From assembly GCA_030263275.1 (NCBI GenBank), contig SZOR01000018.1:1-49917 (forward strand): a stretch of 49,917 nt of DNA, in the 5' to 3' direction. How positions within the stretch are numbered: position 1 is the first letter of the stretch; each line of letters begins with the position of its first letter. This stretch comes from DSNY01 sp016861185. Its GTDB lineage: Bacteria; Pseudomonadota; Gammaproteobacteria; Burkholderiales; Burkholderiaceae_F. The translations under genes were made by a program, and so were the position numbers. Below the pieces are notes generated by a model that searched no databases, was not told where the DNA came from, and saw nothing but the letters and a program-made list of their open reading frames with translations. Positions 8,855 to 17,974 of this stretch are shown here, piece after piece.

Positions 8855-9958
8855 GTGGATGCCGCCGAACGCGCCGCCTGGCTGCGACTGACGCTGACGC
8901 CCGAAGTCGGCCCGCGCACGGCGCGCGCGCTGCTGGCGGCGTTCGGCCTGCCGACGGCGATCTTCGAGGCGAGCGCGGCCGCCCTCGGCAAACACGTCCC
9001 CGAGAAGCTCGCGTGCACGCTCGCGGCCTCGCCCGACGCCGCGCTGCGCGCTGCGATCGACGCGACCGCAGCATGGCTCGCGCGCGATCCATCGCACGCG
9101 TTGCTGACGCTCGCCGATCCCGACTATCCGCAAGCGTTGCTCGCGACTCCCGATCCGCCGCCGGTGCTGTTCGCGATCGGCCGGCGCGAGCTGCTGAACC
9201 GGCCCGCGTTCGCGGTCGTCGGCAGCCGCAACGCAACGCGCCAGGGCGAGGCCAACGCGGAGGCTTTCGCGCACGCGCTGGCGCGCGCCGGACTGACGAT
9301 CGTGAGCGGACTGGCGCTCGGCATCGATGCCGCCGCGCATCGCGGCGCGTTGAAGTCGGAAGCCGACGCGTCGACGATCGCGGTCGTCGCCACCGGTGCG
9401 GACGTGATCTATCCCGCGAGCAACAAGGCGCTGACGCTCGAGATCCGCCGGCGTGGTGTCGTGATCTCGGAATTTCCCATCGGCACGCCGGGCATCGCCC
9501 ACAACTTCCCGCGCCGCAATCGGCTGATCGCGGGGCTCGCGCGCGGCGTGCTGGTCGTCGAGGCCGCGCTGCGTTCGGGCAGCCTGATCACCGCGCGCCT
9601 CGCGGCGGACGCGGGGCGCGACGTGTTCGCAGTGCCGGGGTCGATCCATTCGCCGCTGTCCAAGGGCTGCCACAAGCTGATCAAGGAAGGCGCGAAGCTC
9701 GCCGAATCCGCGCAGGACGTGCTCGAGGAATTGCGCTTCGCGCCCGCCGCTGCGACGGCAGCGGCCGCACCCGCGGCCGCGTTGACGCCCGCGCAGGCCG
9801 CGCTGCTCGAAGCGCTCGGCTTCGATCCGGTCGACCTCGACGCGCTCGCGCTGCGCACCGGGCGCGACGCGGGCGGACTGACCGCCGACCTGCTCGAGCT
9901 CGAGCTGGCCCAACATGTTGAGCGTCTGCCGGGCAACCGCTACCAAAGGTTGCGGTAG
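8855..9958 (+). CDS. dprA: DNA-processing protein DprA (RecA/ssDNA loader)
   Basis: A 367-residue cytosolic protein that binds incoming single-stranded DNA and loads RecA during natural transformation. It has an N-terminal SAM-like helical region (1-90), the Rossmann core with VVGSRNATRQGE and GLALGIDAAAH, the conserved SLITARLAADAGRDVFAVPG stretch, and a C-terminal winged-helix domain (about 310-367). Start is GTG at 8855, where family similarity begins. It lies between the LysM and smg genes, the usual setting. Confidence 0.96.
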   Translation: MDAAERAAWLRLTLTPEVGPRTARALLAAFGLPTAIFEASAAALGKHVPEKLACTLAASPDAALRAAIDATAAWLARDPSHALLTLADPDYPQALLATPDPPPVLFAIGRRELLNRPAFAVVGSRNATRQGEANAEAFAHALARAGLTIVSGLALGIDAAAHRGALKSEADASTIAVVATGADVIYPASNKALTLEIRRRGVVISEFPIGTPGIAHNFPRRNRLIAGLARGVLVVEAALRSGSLITARLAADAGRDVFAVPGSIHSPLSKGCHKLIKEGAKLAESAQDVLEELRFAPAAATAAAAPAAALTPAQAALLEALGFDPVDLDALALRTGRDAGGLTADLLELELAQHVERLPGNRYQRLR

Positions 9959-10000
9959 GCGTTTGCGCGCGCGGCGCCGAGCGGCTACAGTGCGGCACAG

Positions 10001-10459
10001 ATGTTCGACGTCCTCGTCTACCTCTACGAGAACTACGGCGCGTTCACCGCGTGCCCGGACGCCGATTCGCTGACGCAGAAGCTCGCGGCCGCGGGTTTCG
10101 ACGACGACGAAATCACCGAAGCGCTCGCCTGGCTGCAGGGGCTCGCGCGCGTCACGCGCGAGTCGCTTTCGGTCGGCGAAGAGCGCGCCGGCGCGTTCCG
10201 CGTCTACGCGGGCTTCGAGACCGACCGGCTCGGCCACGAAGCGGTCGCCTTCCTGCGCTTCCTCGAATCGGCCGGCCAGCTCTCGCCCGCGCAACGCGAA
10301 ATCGTGATCGAACGCGCGCTCGCGATCGACGAAACGCCGGTGCCGCTGGCCAAGCTGAAGGTGATCGTGCTGATGGTGCTGTGGAGCCAGGAGGCGCGCG
10401 TCGACGTCCTCCTCATCGAGGAACTGCTCGACGACGGCGAGGACCGCCTGCTCAATTGA
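10001..10459 (+). CDS. smg: Smg family protein (DUF494)
   Basis: A 152-residue cytosolic protein of the Smg/DUF494 family, beginning MFDVLVYLYENY as is usual. The family lies next to dprA in many Beta- and Gammaproteobacteria; its biochemical role is not established. The sequence is largely helical and acidic. It is followed by a candidate intrinsic terminator before topB. Confidence 0.94.
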   Translation: MFDVLVYLYENYGAFTACPDADSLTQKLAAAGFDDDEITEALAWLQGLARVTRESLSVGEERAGAFRVYAGFETDRLGHEAVAFLRFLESAGQLSPAQREIVIERALAIDETPVPLAKLKVIVLMVLWSQEARVDVLLIEELLDDGEDRLLN

Positions 10460-10521
10460 GTCGCGCGGGCCGACTTGCGCGGCCACCCCGTTTCGTTGTT
10501 ATCCTGAAAAAAAGGAATCCG

Positions 10522-10571
10522 AGCCGCCTGCTCGTTCGGGTGCAGTCCGAATTCGACCGGCGGCTTTTTTT
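10522..10571 (+). terminator. intrinsic terminator after smg
   Basis: AGCCGCC (10522-10528) pairs with GGCGGCT (10559-10565), followed by a run of T to 10571. An inner TTCGG/CCGAA stem stabilises the loop. It ends eight bases before the topB ATG. Confidence 0.55.
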
Positions 10572-10579
10572 CACACCGC

Positions 10580-13243
10580 ATGAGCAAGACCCTGATCATC
10601 GCCGAGAAGCCCTCCGTCGCCGCGGACATCGCGCGCGCGCTCGGCGGTTTCACCAAGCACCAGGACTACTACGAGTCGGACGACTACGTGCTGTCGTCGG
10701 CGGTCGGCCACCTGCTGCAGCTTTCGAATCCGGTCGAAGTCGCGCGCGGCAAATGGAGCTTCGCGCACCTGCCGATGATCCCGCCGGCCTTCGAGGTCGC
10801 GCCGATCGACAAGCGCTCCGAAGATCGGCTCAAGCTGCTGACGCGGCTGATCAAGCGCAAGGACGTGACGCAGCTCATCAACGCCTGCGACGCCGGGCGC
10901 GAAGGCGAGCTGATCTTCCGCTACATCGTGCAGTTCGCGAAGGCCAGGCAGCCGATCAGACGGCTGTGGCTGCAGTCGATGACGCCGGCCGCGATCCGCG
11001 AGGCGTTCGGGCAGCTACGCAGCGACGCCGAGATGCACCGACTCGAGGAGGCGGCGCGCTCGCGCGCCGAGGCCGACTGGCTGGTCGGCATCAACGGCAC
11101 GCGCGCGATGACCGCGTTCAATAGCAAGGACGGCGGCTTCTTCCTGACCACCGTCGGCCGCGTGCAAACGCCGACGCTCGCGCTCGTGGTCGAGCGCGAG
11201 GAGAAGATCCAGCAGTTCGTCGCGCGCGACTACTGGGAGGTTCGCGCGACCTTCGGCTGCAAAGCGGGCGCCTACGACGGCCGCTGGTTCGACCCCGACT
11301 TCAAGAAGCGCGAAGACGATCCGGATGCGCGCGCCGAGCGTCTGTGGGACCCGCGCAAGGCCGAAGCGATCGTCGCAGCCTGCCGCGGCAAGACGGGCAC
11401 GGTCGACGAGGAAGCCAAGCCAAGCACGCAGGCGGCGCCGTTGCTGTTCGACCTCACCTCGCTGCAACGCGAGGCGAACGCGCGCTTCGGCTTTTCGGCC
11501 AAGACCACGCTTTCGCTCGCGCAGGCGCTGTACGAGCGGCACAAGGTGCTGACCTACCCGCGGACCGACTCGCGCGCATTGCCCGAGGACTACCTGAAGG
11601 TGGCGAAACAGACGGTCGACGTGGTCGGCCGGCTGCGCGACTACGCGCCGTTCGCAAGGGCGATCCAGAAGAACGGCTGGATCAAGCCGAACAAGCGCAT
11701 CTTCGACAACACCAAGGTCTCCGACCACTTCGCCATCATCCCGACGCTGCAGGAACCGAAGCACCTGTCGGAAGCCGAACAGAAGATCTATGACCTCGTC
11801 GTCAAGCGTTTTCTCGCGATCTTCTTCCCGGCTGCCGAATACCTCGTCACGACCCGCATCACCACCATCGACGAGCACCGGTTCAAGACCGAAGGCAAGG
11901 TGCTGGTCGAACCCGGCTGGCTCGCGGTCTACGGCAAGGAGGCGCAGGAGGAGCAGACGCTCGCCAAGGTCGACGCCGGCGAACGCGTGAAGACCGAGGC
12001 GATCGAAGCGGTCGGCCTGCAGACCAAACCGCCGCCGCGCTACAACGAAGCCACGCTGCTGTCGGCGATGGAAGGCGCGGGCAAGCTGGTCGACGACGAG
12101 GACCTGCGTGCGGCGATGGCGGGCAAGGGACTCGGCACGCCCGCCACCCGCGCGGCGATCATCGAAGGTCTGATCACCGAACAGTACCTGGTGCGCGACG
12201 GCAAGGAGCTGCACCCGACCGCGAAGGCGTTCCAGCTGCTGCGCGCGCTGCGCGGTTTCGGCGTCGACGCGCTCGACGCGCCGGAGCTGACCGGCGAGTG
12301 GGAATACCAGCTCGCGCAGATGGAACGCGGCAAACTCAAGCGCGATGCCTTCATGAAGGGCATCGAGCGCATGACGAAGGACATCGTCGAGCGCATCCGC
12401 AAGGGCGCCGAAAAGGGCGAAGTGCCCGGCGATTACGTCACGCTGAAGACGCCGTGCCCAAGGTGCGGCGCCAAGGTCAAGGAGAACTACCGCCGCTTCG
12501 CCTGCGCGAAGTGCGAGTTCTCGATCAGCAAGCATCCGGGCAGCCGCTTCTTCGAGATCGACGAAGTCGAGCAGCTTCTGCGCGACAGGCAGATCGGCCC
12601 GTTGACCGGATTCCGCAGCAAGATCGGCCGGCCGTTCGCCGCGGTGCTCAAGCTGGTGCCGCCGGAGTACAAGCTCGAGTTCGATTTCGGCAATGCGCCC
12701 GCGGGCGAAGAAGAACGCGCCGAGGCGGTCGACTTCAGCAGCCAGACGCCGCTCGGCGCCTGCCCCAAGTGCCGGGCGCGCGTGTTCGAGCTGCCGATGG
12801 CCTACGTCTGCGAAAAGGGCGTCGGCCCCGAGCGCAGCTGCGACTTCCGCTCGGGCAAGGTGATCCTGCAGCAGCCGATCGAGCCCGAGCAGATGAAGAA
12901 GCTGCTCGCCACCGGACGCACCGACCTGCTGCGCGGCTTCGTATCGAACAAGACGCGCCGCAAGTTCTCCGCCTTCCTCGTCAAGAAGCCGGACGGAACG
13001 ATCGGCTTCGAGTTCGAGCCGCGCGCAGCGAAACCCGCGGCGGACAGTGCCGCGCCCGCGGCCAAGCGCGCTGCGAAGACGACGCCGGCCGCCGAGGAAC
13101 CTGCCCCGAAGAAATACGCGGCGAAGGCTGCCAAGACGCCGGCCGTCAAGCCCGCCGCGAAGTCCGCCGCGCGGGCGGCGAAGGCGCCGGTCAAGCCGGC
13201 TGCCAAGCGCGCGCCCGCGCCGAAAACCAAACGCACGCGCTGA
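10580..13243 (+). CDS. topB: DNA topoisomerase III
   Basis: A type IA topoisomerase of 887 residues that relaxes and decatenates DNA through a single-strand break. The Toprim start is TLIIAEKPSVAADIARALGG with DAGREGE (104-110). The catalytic tyrosine is Y326 in LTYPRTDSR. Beyond the core are two cysteine modules: CPRCG...CAKC and CPKC with later cysteines. The last roughly 70 residues are a Lys/Ala/Pro-rich tail with repeated AAK/PAAK units, resembling histone-H1-like tails and probably non-specifically DNA-binding. topB after smg is a common betaproteobacterial order. Confidence 0.95.
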   Translation: MSKTLIIAEKPSVAADIARALGGFTKHQDYYESDDYVLSSAVGHLLQLSNPVEVARGKWSFAHLPMIPPAFEVAPIDKRSEDRLKLLTRLIKRKDVTQLINACDAGREGELIFRYIVQFAKARQPIRRLWLQSMTPAAIREAFGQLRSDAEMHRLEEAARSRAEADWLVGINGTRAMTAFNSKDGGFFLTTVGRVQTPTLALVVEREEKIQQFVARDYWEVRATFGCKAGAYDGRWFDPDFKKREDDPDARAERLWDPRKAEAIVAACRGKTGTVDEEAKPSTQAAPLLFDLTSLQREANARFGFSAKTTLSLAQALYERHKVLTYPRTDSRALPEDYLKVAKQTVDVVGRLRDYAPFARAIQKNGWIKPNKRIFDNTKVSDHFAIIPTLQEPKHLSEAEQKIYDLVVKRFLAIFFPAAEYLVTTRITTIDEHRFKTEGKVLVEPGWLAVYGKEAQEEQTLAKVDAGERVKTEAIEAVGLQTKPPPRYNEATLLSAMEGAGKLVDDEDLRAAMAGKGLGTPATRAAIIEGLITEQYLVRDGKELHPTAKAFQLLRALRGFGVDALDAPELTGEWEYQLAQMERGKLKRDAFMKGIERMTKDIVERIRKGAEKGEVPGDYVTLKTPCPRCGAKVKENYRRFACAKCEFSISKHPGSRFFEIDEVEQLLRDRQIGPLTGFRSKIGRPFAAVLKLVPPEYKLEFDFGNAPAGEEERAEAVDFSSQTPLGACPKCRARVFELPMAYVCEKGVGPERSCDFRSGKVILQQPIEPEQMKKLLATGRTDLLRGFVSNKTRRKFSAFLVKKPDGTIGFEFEPRAAKPAADSAAPAAKRAAKTTPAAEEPAPKKYAAKAAKTPAVKPAAKSAARAAKAPVKPAAKRAPAPKTKRTR

Positions 13244-13311
13244 GTGAACGCGGGCGCGGGCCCACCGGCGCTCGCGTGCAGCCTGTTCGCGCGCTCGGCT
13301 ATCCTGAGCGC

Positions 13312-13524
13312 ATGCAGCGCTTCCTGATCCTCACCGGCGTCCTGCTGCTCGCGCTCGGCCTAGCGTGGCCCTGGCTCGCGCGGCAATCGTGGTGGCGCTG
13401 GCTCGGCCGGCTGCCCGGCGACTTCCACTTCGAGCGCGAAGGCCTCTCCTTCCACCTCCCGCTGATGACCTCGCTCGTGATCTCGATCGTGATCACGCTG
13501 CTGCTGTGGATCTTCCGCAAATGA
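13312..13524 (+). CDS. DUF2905 family membrane protein
   Basis: A 70-residue protein with two membrane segments (about 4-22 and 47-67) flanking LGRLPGDFHFEREG, the hallmark of the DUF2905 family. Function unknown. Its TGA overlaps the ATG of the following aldolase gene (13521-13524), so translation is probably coupled. Confidence 0.85.
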   Translation: MQRFLILTGVLLLALGLAWPWLARQSWWRWLGRLPGDFHFEREGLSFHLPLMTSLVISIVITLLLWIFRK

Positions 13525-14279
13525 CGGACAACGCACTGAAGCGCCGCGTGCGCGCCGGCGAAACGCTGTACGGCTGCTGGCTTTCGCTCGGCGCGCCGCT
13601 GGCGGCCGAGGCGCTGTCGCACGCGGGCTTCGATTTCCTGGTCGTCGACACCGAGCATTCGCCGATCGACGGCATGGACGTCGTCGCGATGCTGCAGGCG
13701 CTCGGCAACGGCGCCGCCGCGCCGGTCGTGCGCGTCGCCGAAAACGCCGCGGTGCGCGTCAAGCGCGCGATGGACGCGGGCTGCGCGACGATCGTCTTTC
13801 CCGCGATCAACGACGCCGACGAGGCGCGCCGCGCGGTGGCGGCCACCCGTTACCCGCCGGCCGGCGTGCGCGGCGTCGCGGGCGGCGTGCGCGCCGCGCG
13901 CTACGGCTTCGACCGCGACTACGTGGCGCGCGCCAACGACGAGGCCTGCGCGATCGTGCAGATCGAAAGCGCCGCGGCGCTCGCCGCGGTCGACGCGATC
14001 GCCGCGGTCGACGGCGTCGACGTGCTGTTCGTCGGCCCCGCCGACCTCGCCGCCAGCCTCGGCCATCTCGGTGCGAGCGGCCATGCCGACGTGCAGGCCG
14101 CGATCGACCGGATCGCCGCGGCTGCACGCGCGCACGGCAAGGCCGCCGGCATCTTCGCCACGAGCGCCGCGCAGGCGCGCGACTACGCCGCGCGCGGCTT
14201 CGCGCTGATCGCGCTGGCCGCCGACACGACCTGGCTGCTGCAGGGCGCAACCGCCGCGCTCGCGCAGGCGCGCGGATGA
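13521..14279 (+). CDS. HpcH/HpaI-family aldolase
   Basis: A 252-residue class II aldolase of the 4-hydroxy-2-oxoheptanedioate / 2-dehydro-3-deoxyglucarate type, cleaving or condensing pyruvate with an aldehyde. Family landmarks: GCWLSLGAP, catalytic H46 in VVDTEHSPID, a metal-binding Glu in VQIESAAAL and Asp in FVGPADLAASLG. The natural substrate cannot be told. It overlaps both neighbours by ATGA, the middle gene of a coupled trio. Confidence 0.9.
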   Translation: MTDNALKRRVRAGETLYGCWLSLGAPLAAEALSHAGFDFLVVDTEHSPIDGMDVVAMLQALGNGAAAPVVRVAENAAVRVKRAMDAGCATIVFPAINDADEARRAVAATRYPPAGVRGVAGGVRAARYGFDRDYVARANDEACAIVQIESAAALAAVDAIAAVDGVDVLFVGPADLAASLGHLGASGHADVQAAIDRIAAAARAHGKAAGIFATSAAQARDYAARGFALIALAADTTWLLQGATAALAQARG

Positions 14280-15049
14280 AAGCGCGCGCGCCCGGGCTGC
14301 CGCCGTTCGCGCCGCGCTACGAGAAGGCGCTGCGCGGCGCGGTCGACCTGGCCAATGCGCTGACCGAGCCCGACGCGATCGTCGCCTGCGGCTCGATCGC
14401 GACCGCGTCGCGCACGGGTGCGACGCCGGACGCCGGCAGCGATCTCGACGTGTACGTGCTGCACGCCGAAGCGTGGCGGCAGCGCGTGCAGCGGCGCATC
14501 GACGGCGTGCCGTGCGAGCTGTTCATCAATCCGTTCGAACAGATCCGCCGTTACTTCGCCGAAGAGGGCTTCGCGGGCCGGCCAGTCACCGCGCAGAGGT
14601 TCGCCGAGGGCCCGATCGTGTACGACCCGCTCGGCCGCGCCGCCGCGCTCGCGGCAGAGGCGCAGACGCAGCTCGCGGCGGGCTTCCATCCCGGCGAAAG
14701 CGAGCTGACGCGCCGCCGCTACCGCGCCGCCTGCCTGCTCGACGACGCGCGCGATCTGCTGACGCGCGATGCGACGATGAGCGAGCTGCTGCTCGGGCAG
14801 GCGCTCGCTGCGATGCTCGATTACGCGTTCGCGGCGCGCGGCCAATGGCTGCCGCCGGCGAAGGAGCGCGCGGCGATGCTGCTCAAACTCGATCCGGCGG
14901 GCGGTACGCTGCTCGCCGCCGGACTGCGCGACAACGATCTCGCGGGCAAGCTGCGGATGGCCGAGCGGCTTGCGGACCGCGTCCTCGGCGCGCGCGGATT
15001 CTTCGACTGGGTCGGACCGCGCGAGCACGCGATTTCGTCGGGTCTGTAG
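14276..15049 (+). CDS. nucleotidyltransferase-fold protein
   Basis: A 257-residue protein with the DNA polymerase beta-type nucleotidyltransferase signature: G39-S40 followed by GSDLDVYV with metal ligands D56 and D58. Residues about 140-257 look helical, a layout seen in aminoglycoside adenylyltransferases and uncharacterised relatives. No resistance role can be claimed. Its ATG overlaps the aldolase stop codon, so it is cotranslated with a metabolic enzyme. Substrate unknown. Confidence 0.75.
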   Translation: MKARAPGLPPFAPRYEKALRGAVDLANALTEPDAIVACGSIATASRTGATPDAGSDLDVYVLHAEAWRQRVQRRIDGVPCELFINPFEQIRRYFAEEGFAGRPVTAQRFAEGPIVYDPLGRAAALAAEAQTQLAAGFHPGESELTRRRYRAACLLDDARDLLTRDATMSELLLGQALAAMLDYAFAARGQWLPPAKERAAMLLKLDPAGGTLLAAGLRDNDLAGKLRMAERLADRVLGARGFFDWVGPREHAISSGL

Positions 15050-15093
15050 CGCATCGACAATCGATCGGAAGTTCTCGCATCGCTTCTGCCATC

Positions 15094-16515
15094 GTGCCTT
15101 CCACGCCCGCCCTGTTCCTGCGCACCGCGTCCGCGTTGGCGGCCGTCGGCCTGCTGTGCGGCGCCGTGGTCGTTTCGTGCGCAGGCGACGCGCCGGGCAG
15201 CGGTTCACCGGGCGCGCGGCCCGCGAGCCGCGCGCTCGGGCAATGGACGCCGCTCGCCAACGTCGACACCTGCACGAAAGAGTTCCACGACACGTTCTTC
15301 GTCGTTGGCCCCGACGGCAAGCGCTATCCGACCTGGCACCGCCCGGAGGAAGTCGATCCCGCCACCGGCGTCCGCTGCACCTTCGGCCACGACCACGGCA
15401 TGGACCCGCGCGTCTCGGATCTCTGGCCCGACCTGCAGCGTCACTTCGCGTTCGACGCCGACGGCAGCGGAACCATCGACGACACCGAACTCGCCGCAAG
15501 CGGCATTCCGTTCGGCTACGTCGCCGAGCAGCTCGAAGGCTCGGCCACGCCCCGCCTGGAAGCGCACACGGGCTACAAGGTGATCCACGCCAACGACGTG
15601 GTGCGCACGCGGCTCGTCAACGGCCAGCCGCAGACCTTCGACCTCGGCTGCGATCTGTTCGCCGCTTTCCAGCAGGGCACCTCCAGCGCGGACGCGTTCG
15701 CGAGCAACCTGCATTCGGTGACGTACGCGATCGACTGCAACAGCGGGGCGGCGCGCACGCAGTATCCGGTGAAGTTGATCGTCAGCACGATGGCGACCTA
15801 CGGCAACCCCGGCGGCTTCACGATCTTCGTCAACGGCCAGCCGGCGCAGCAGCCCACCGGCACCGCGTCGCCGCCGAATTCGCCGCCCGGCGGCACCGAA
15901 CTGGGCCGCCAGATTCCGACCTTCGATCTGGTCGCGGCCAACGTCTTCGTGCCCGTCGGGCAGACGTCGAACTACGACGCCGCGCTCGCCGAGCGCTGGG
16001 ACACGCGCATCGCGCTGCGGCGTGCCGACGGCACCGCGCTCGCGACGATCGATCCCGGCTTCACCGTGTTCACGCCGCCGCGCTACTTCGACGCGAATCG
16101 CGGGCTCGCGCAGACGATCGAGGTCTGCTACGGCGGACTGAACGCGGCGGGCCAATTCGTCACCGATCCGCTGCAGGCGGGAACGATCGTGCGCCGGGCG
16201 CGCGGCGGTGTCTGCGCCGCGGTCGCGCCGAACGGGCCGGCCACGCCGCTCGACCAGCGCATCGCCTTCGACGACGCCGCGAGCCCTTTCAACGCGTGCC
16301 GGCGCGACGCGATCTTCCGCGACAACCTCGTACGCAACGGCGGAGGCGCGACGACCTGGTACACGGATGCGTTCGGCGCGGGCGGACGCACCGTCGCCTT
16401 CAGTGGATCGGTCAAGCAGTTCGTCGCGAGCGTGACCGTCGACAGCGTGCTGCTCGCCGAAGCGAAGGCGAACGTACCCTTCTGTCAGGCCGCGTCGGTG
16501 CACGCGCCGAACTGA
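15094..16515 (+). CDS. exported (putative lipo)protein with EF-hand-like loop
   Basis: A 473-residue protein of unrecognised family. The N-terminus has a hydrophobic stretch ending VVVSC at residues 27-31, a plausible though imperfect lipobox, so it is probably secreted or membrane-anchored. A region with CTFGHDHGMDP is followed by DADGSGTIDDTE, a classical 12-residue calcium-binding loop. Ten or so cysteines suggest disulfides. The GTG at 15094 is chosen because the signal sequence begins there. Similar exported proteins occur as hypotheticals; no function is assigned. Confidence 0.75.
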   Translation: MPSTPALFLRTASALAAVGLLCGAVVVSCAGDAPGSGSPGARPASRALGQWTPLANVDTCTKEFHDTFFVVGPDGKRYPTWHRPEEVDPATGVRCTFGHDHGMDPRVSDLWPDLQRHFAFDADGSGTIDDTELAASGIPFGYVAEQLEGSATPRLEAHTGYKVIHANDVVRTRLVNGQPQTFDLGCDLFAAFQQGTSSADAFASNLHSVTYAIDCNSGAARTQYPVKLIVSTMATYGNPGGFTIFVNGQPAQQPTGTASPPNSPPGGTELGRQIPTFDLVAANVFVPVGQTSNYDAALAERWDTRIALRRADGTALATIDPGFTVFTPPRYFDANRGLAQTIEVCYGGLNAAGQFVTDPLQAGTIVRRARGGVCAAVAPNGPATPLDQRIAFDDAASPFNACRRDAIFRDNLVRNGGGATTWYTDAFGAGGRTVAFSGSVKQFVASVTVDSVLLAEAKANVPFCQAASVHAPN

Positions 16516-16537
16516 GCGGCGCGCGGGGCGCTGGGCG

Positions 16538-17761
16538 TCAGACGACGCTCTGCAGCGCGTCGGCGGCGGCGAGCGCCTGCAGCAGCGCGGCGTTGACCTG
16601 CGCGAGCGAAACGTCGAGCGCGGCGGCGTGTTCGCGCACGGCGCCGCCGTCCTCCAGCGCGAGCGCCAGCTCGAGGTAGGCGGCATACGGACCGCTGCGT
16701 TCGCGTACGGCGTCGCGCACCGCGGGCGGCAGCGGCAGCTCGTCGAAAAGCTGCGCCATCGACTGGCCGGTGATCTTGTCGAGCAACGAGAACGCGCCGA
16801 CGACGAAGCAGTCGTCGCGCGCGGCGGGCTTCGCACCGGTCGCCGCGGCGAGGTTCTCCATGCAGAAGCCGCGCGCGACTGCGGTGTAGATCTGCGGCAG
16901 CGCCTTGCTTTCCTTCGACGCGATCACCATCAGCAGCACGAGCCACTTGACGAGCCGCTTGTAGCCGAGCAGGCCGATCGCCTGTCCGAGCGAAGCGACC
17001 GGCGTGGCACGAATGAACGCAGGGCTGTTGGCGAGCGTCAGCAGCAGATAGGCGAGCACCGGCTCGGCACGGAACGCGCGCTCGAGCTCGACGATGTCGG
17101 CGTCGCCCTGTACGAGCCGGATCAATTCGAGCACGGCCCTGTGCGTCGGCTGCAACGTGCCGGAGCCGGTCCGGGGCGGCGCGTCCGTCAGCGGCCAGCC
17201 GACGATCGCGTGCGCGCCGGCTTTCAGCGTGGCCTCGGCCTGCGCGCGCGTGGCGACGGCGAGCGCCAGCAGCGCCGCATCCTTCGGCGGCGGACCGTGG
17301 GTCGCCGCATCGGCGACGACATACTGGAACAGCGGCAGCTTGTCGCGGGAAACGGCGGTGCGGTCCTCGACGCGCAGCGCGAGCCGCACGCCGTGCCGCT
17401 GCACGTCGAACAGCAGGCGCATCCGTTCGGCGTCGTCGAGATCCGCCTGCGCGACTTCGAGCAGCACGTTGCGCGGCGGCCGGAAGCTCGCCAGCGACGC
17501 GTCGACCCCGAAGTCCAGCGGCGCCAGCAGCACCAGCCCGTGCGGAAACGAGGTGCTGCCTTCGGCGACGAAGCCCGCCAGCACGCGGTCGAGCAGCGCC
17601 GCCAGCGGCGGCGATCCGGCACCCTCCGCTCGGCGCAGCGCGAGCCGGAAGCCGATCGGCCGCGCATCGCGCGCGACGATCGCGCTCCACGCCGGCGTCA
17701 CCGCGTCCAGGTGCATCGGCTCGCCGTTGTTGTCGCGTCGCTGAGGGGGCAATTCGAACAC
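16538..17761 (-). CDS. HDOD-domain signalling protein with degenerate EAL-like region
   Basis: About 407 residues. The C-terminal half carries an HDOD domain (ELERAFRAEPVLAYLLLTLANSP; ASLGQAIGLLGYKRLVKWLVLL; VGAFSLLDKITGQSM). The N-terminal half resembles the EAL-like region of YuxH-type proteins but lacks the EAL residues, so cyclic-di-GMP hydrolysis is unlikely. The start is uncertain: GTG at 17761 has GGAG eight bases upstream; an ATG at 17842 has none. Divergent from the next gene. Confidence 0.85.
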   Translation of the reverse strand: MFELPPQRRDNNGEPMHLDAVTPAWSAIVARDARPIGFRLALRRAEGAGSPPLAALLDRVLAGFVAEGSTSFPHGLVLLAPLDFGVDASLASFRPPRNVLLEVAQADLDDAERMRLLFDVQRHGVRLALRVEDRTAVSRDKLPLFQYVVADAATHGPPPKDAALLALAVATRAQAEATLKAGAHAIVGWPLTDAPPRTGSGTLQPTHRAVLELIRLVQGDADIVELERAFRAEPVLAYLLLTLANSPAFIRATPVASLGQAIGLLGYKRLVKWLVLLMVIASKESKALPQIYTAVARGFCMENLAAATGAKPAARDDCFVVGAFSLLDKITGQSMAQLFDELPLPPAVRDAVRERSGPYAAYLELALALEDGGAVREHAAALDVSLAQVNAALLQALAAADALQSVV

Positions 17762-17974
17762 TTCCACTACTCCGGCCGGCGCAGATGCGCAGCCTGTCGC
17801 TGTTACTCGGCAGCGCGGCGCCGGTCTTGAGCGCGCGATCACGCGAATTTGTCAGATCCCCGGACATTCAGGGGAAGCCGCCGCGCCGGTCGCGTGCGGA
17901 CCCCATGCGACAATCCCGCGCCGCCATTGGCGTCGATCCTGCCTGCGCGCCGGCGCGCGCGCCCTCCCCGCCCG

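Noticed and set aside
14276..15049. Aminoglycoside adenylyltransferase resistance gene
   Set aside because: Only the generic nucleotidyltransferase motif is shared; the gene is coupled to an aldolase and shows no sign of transfer.
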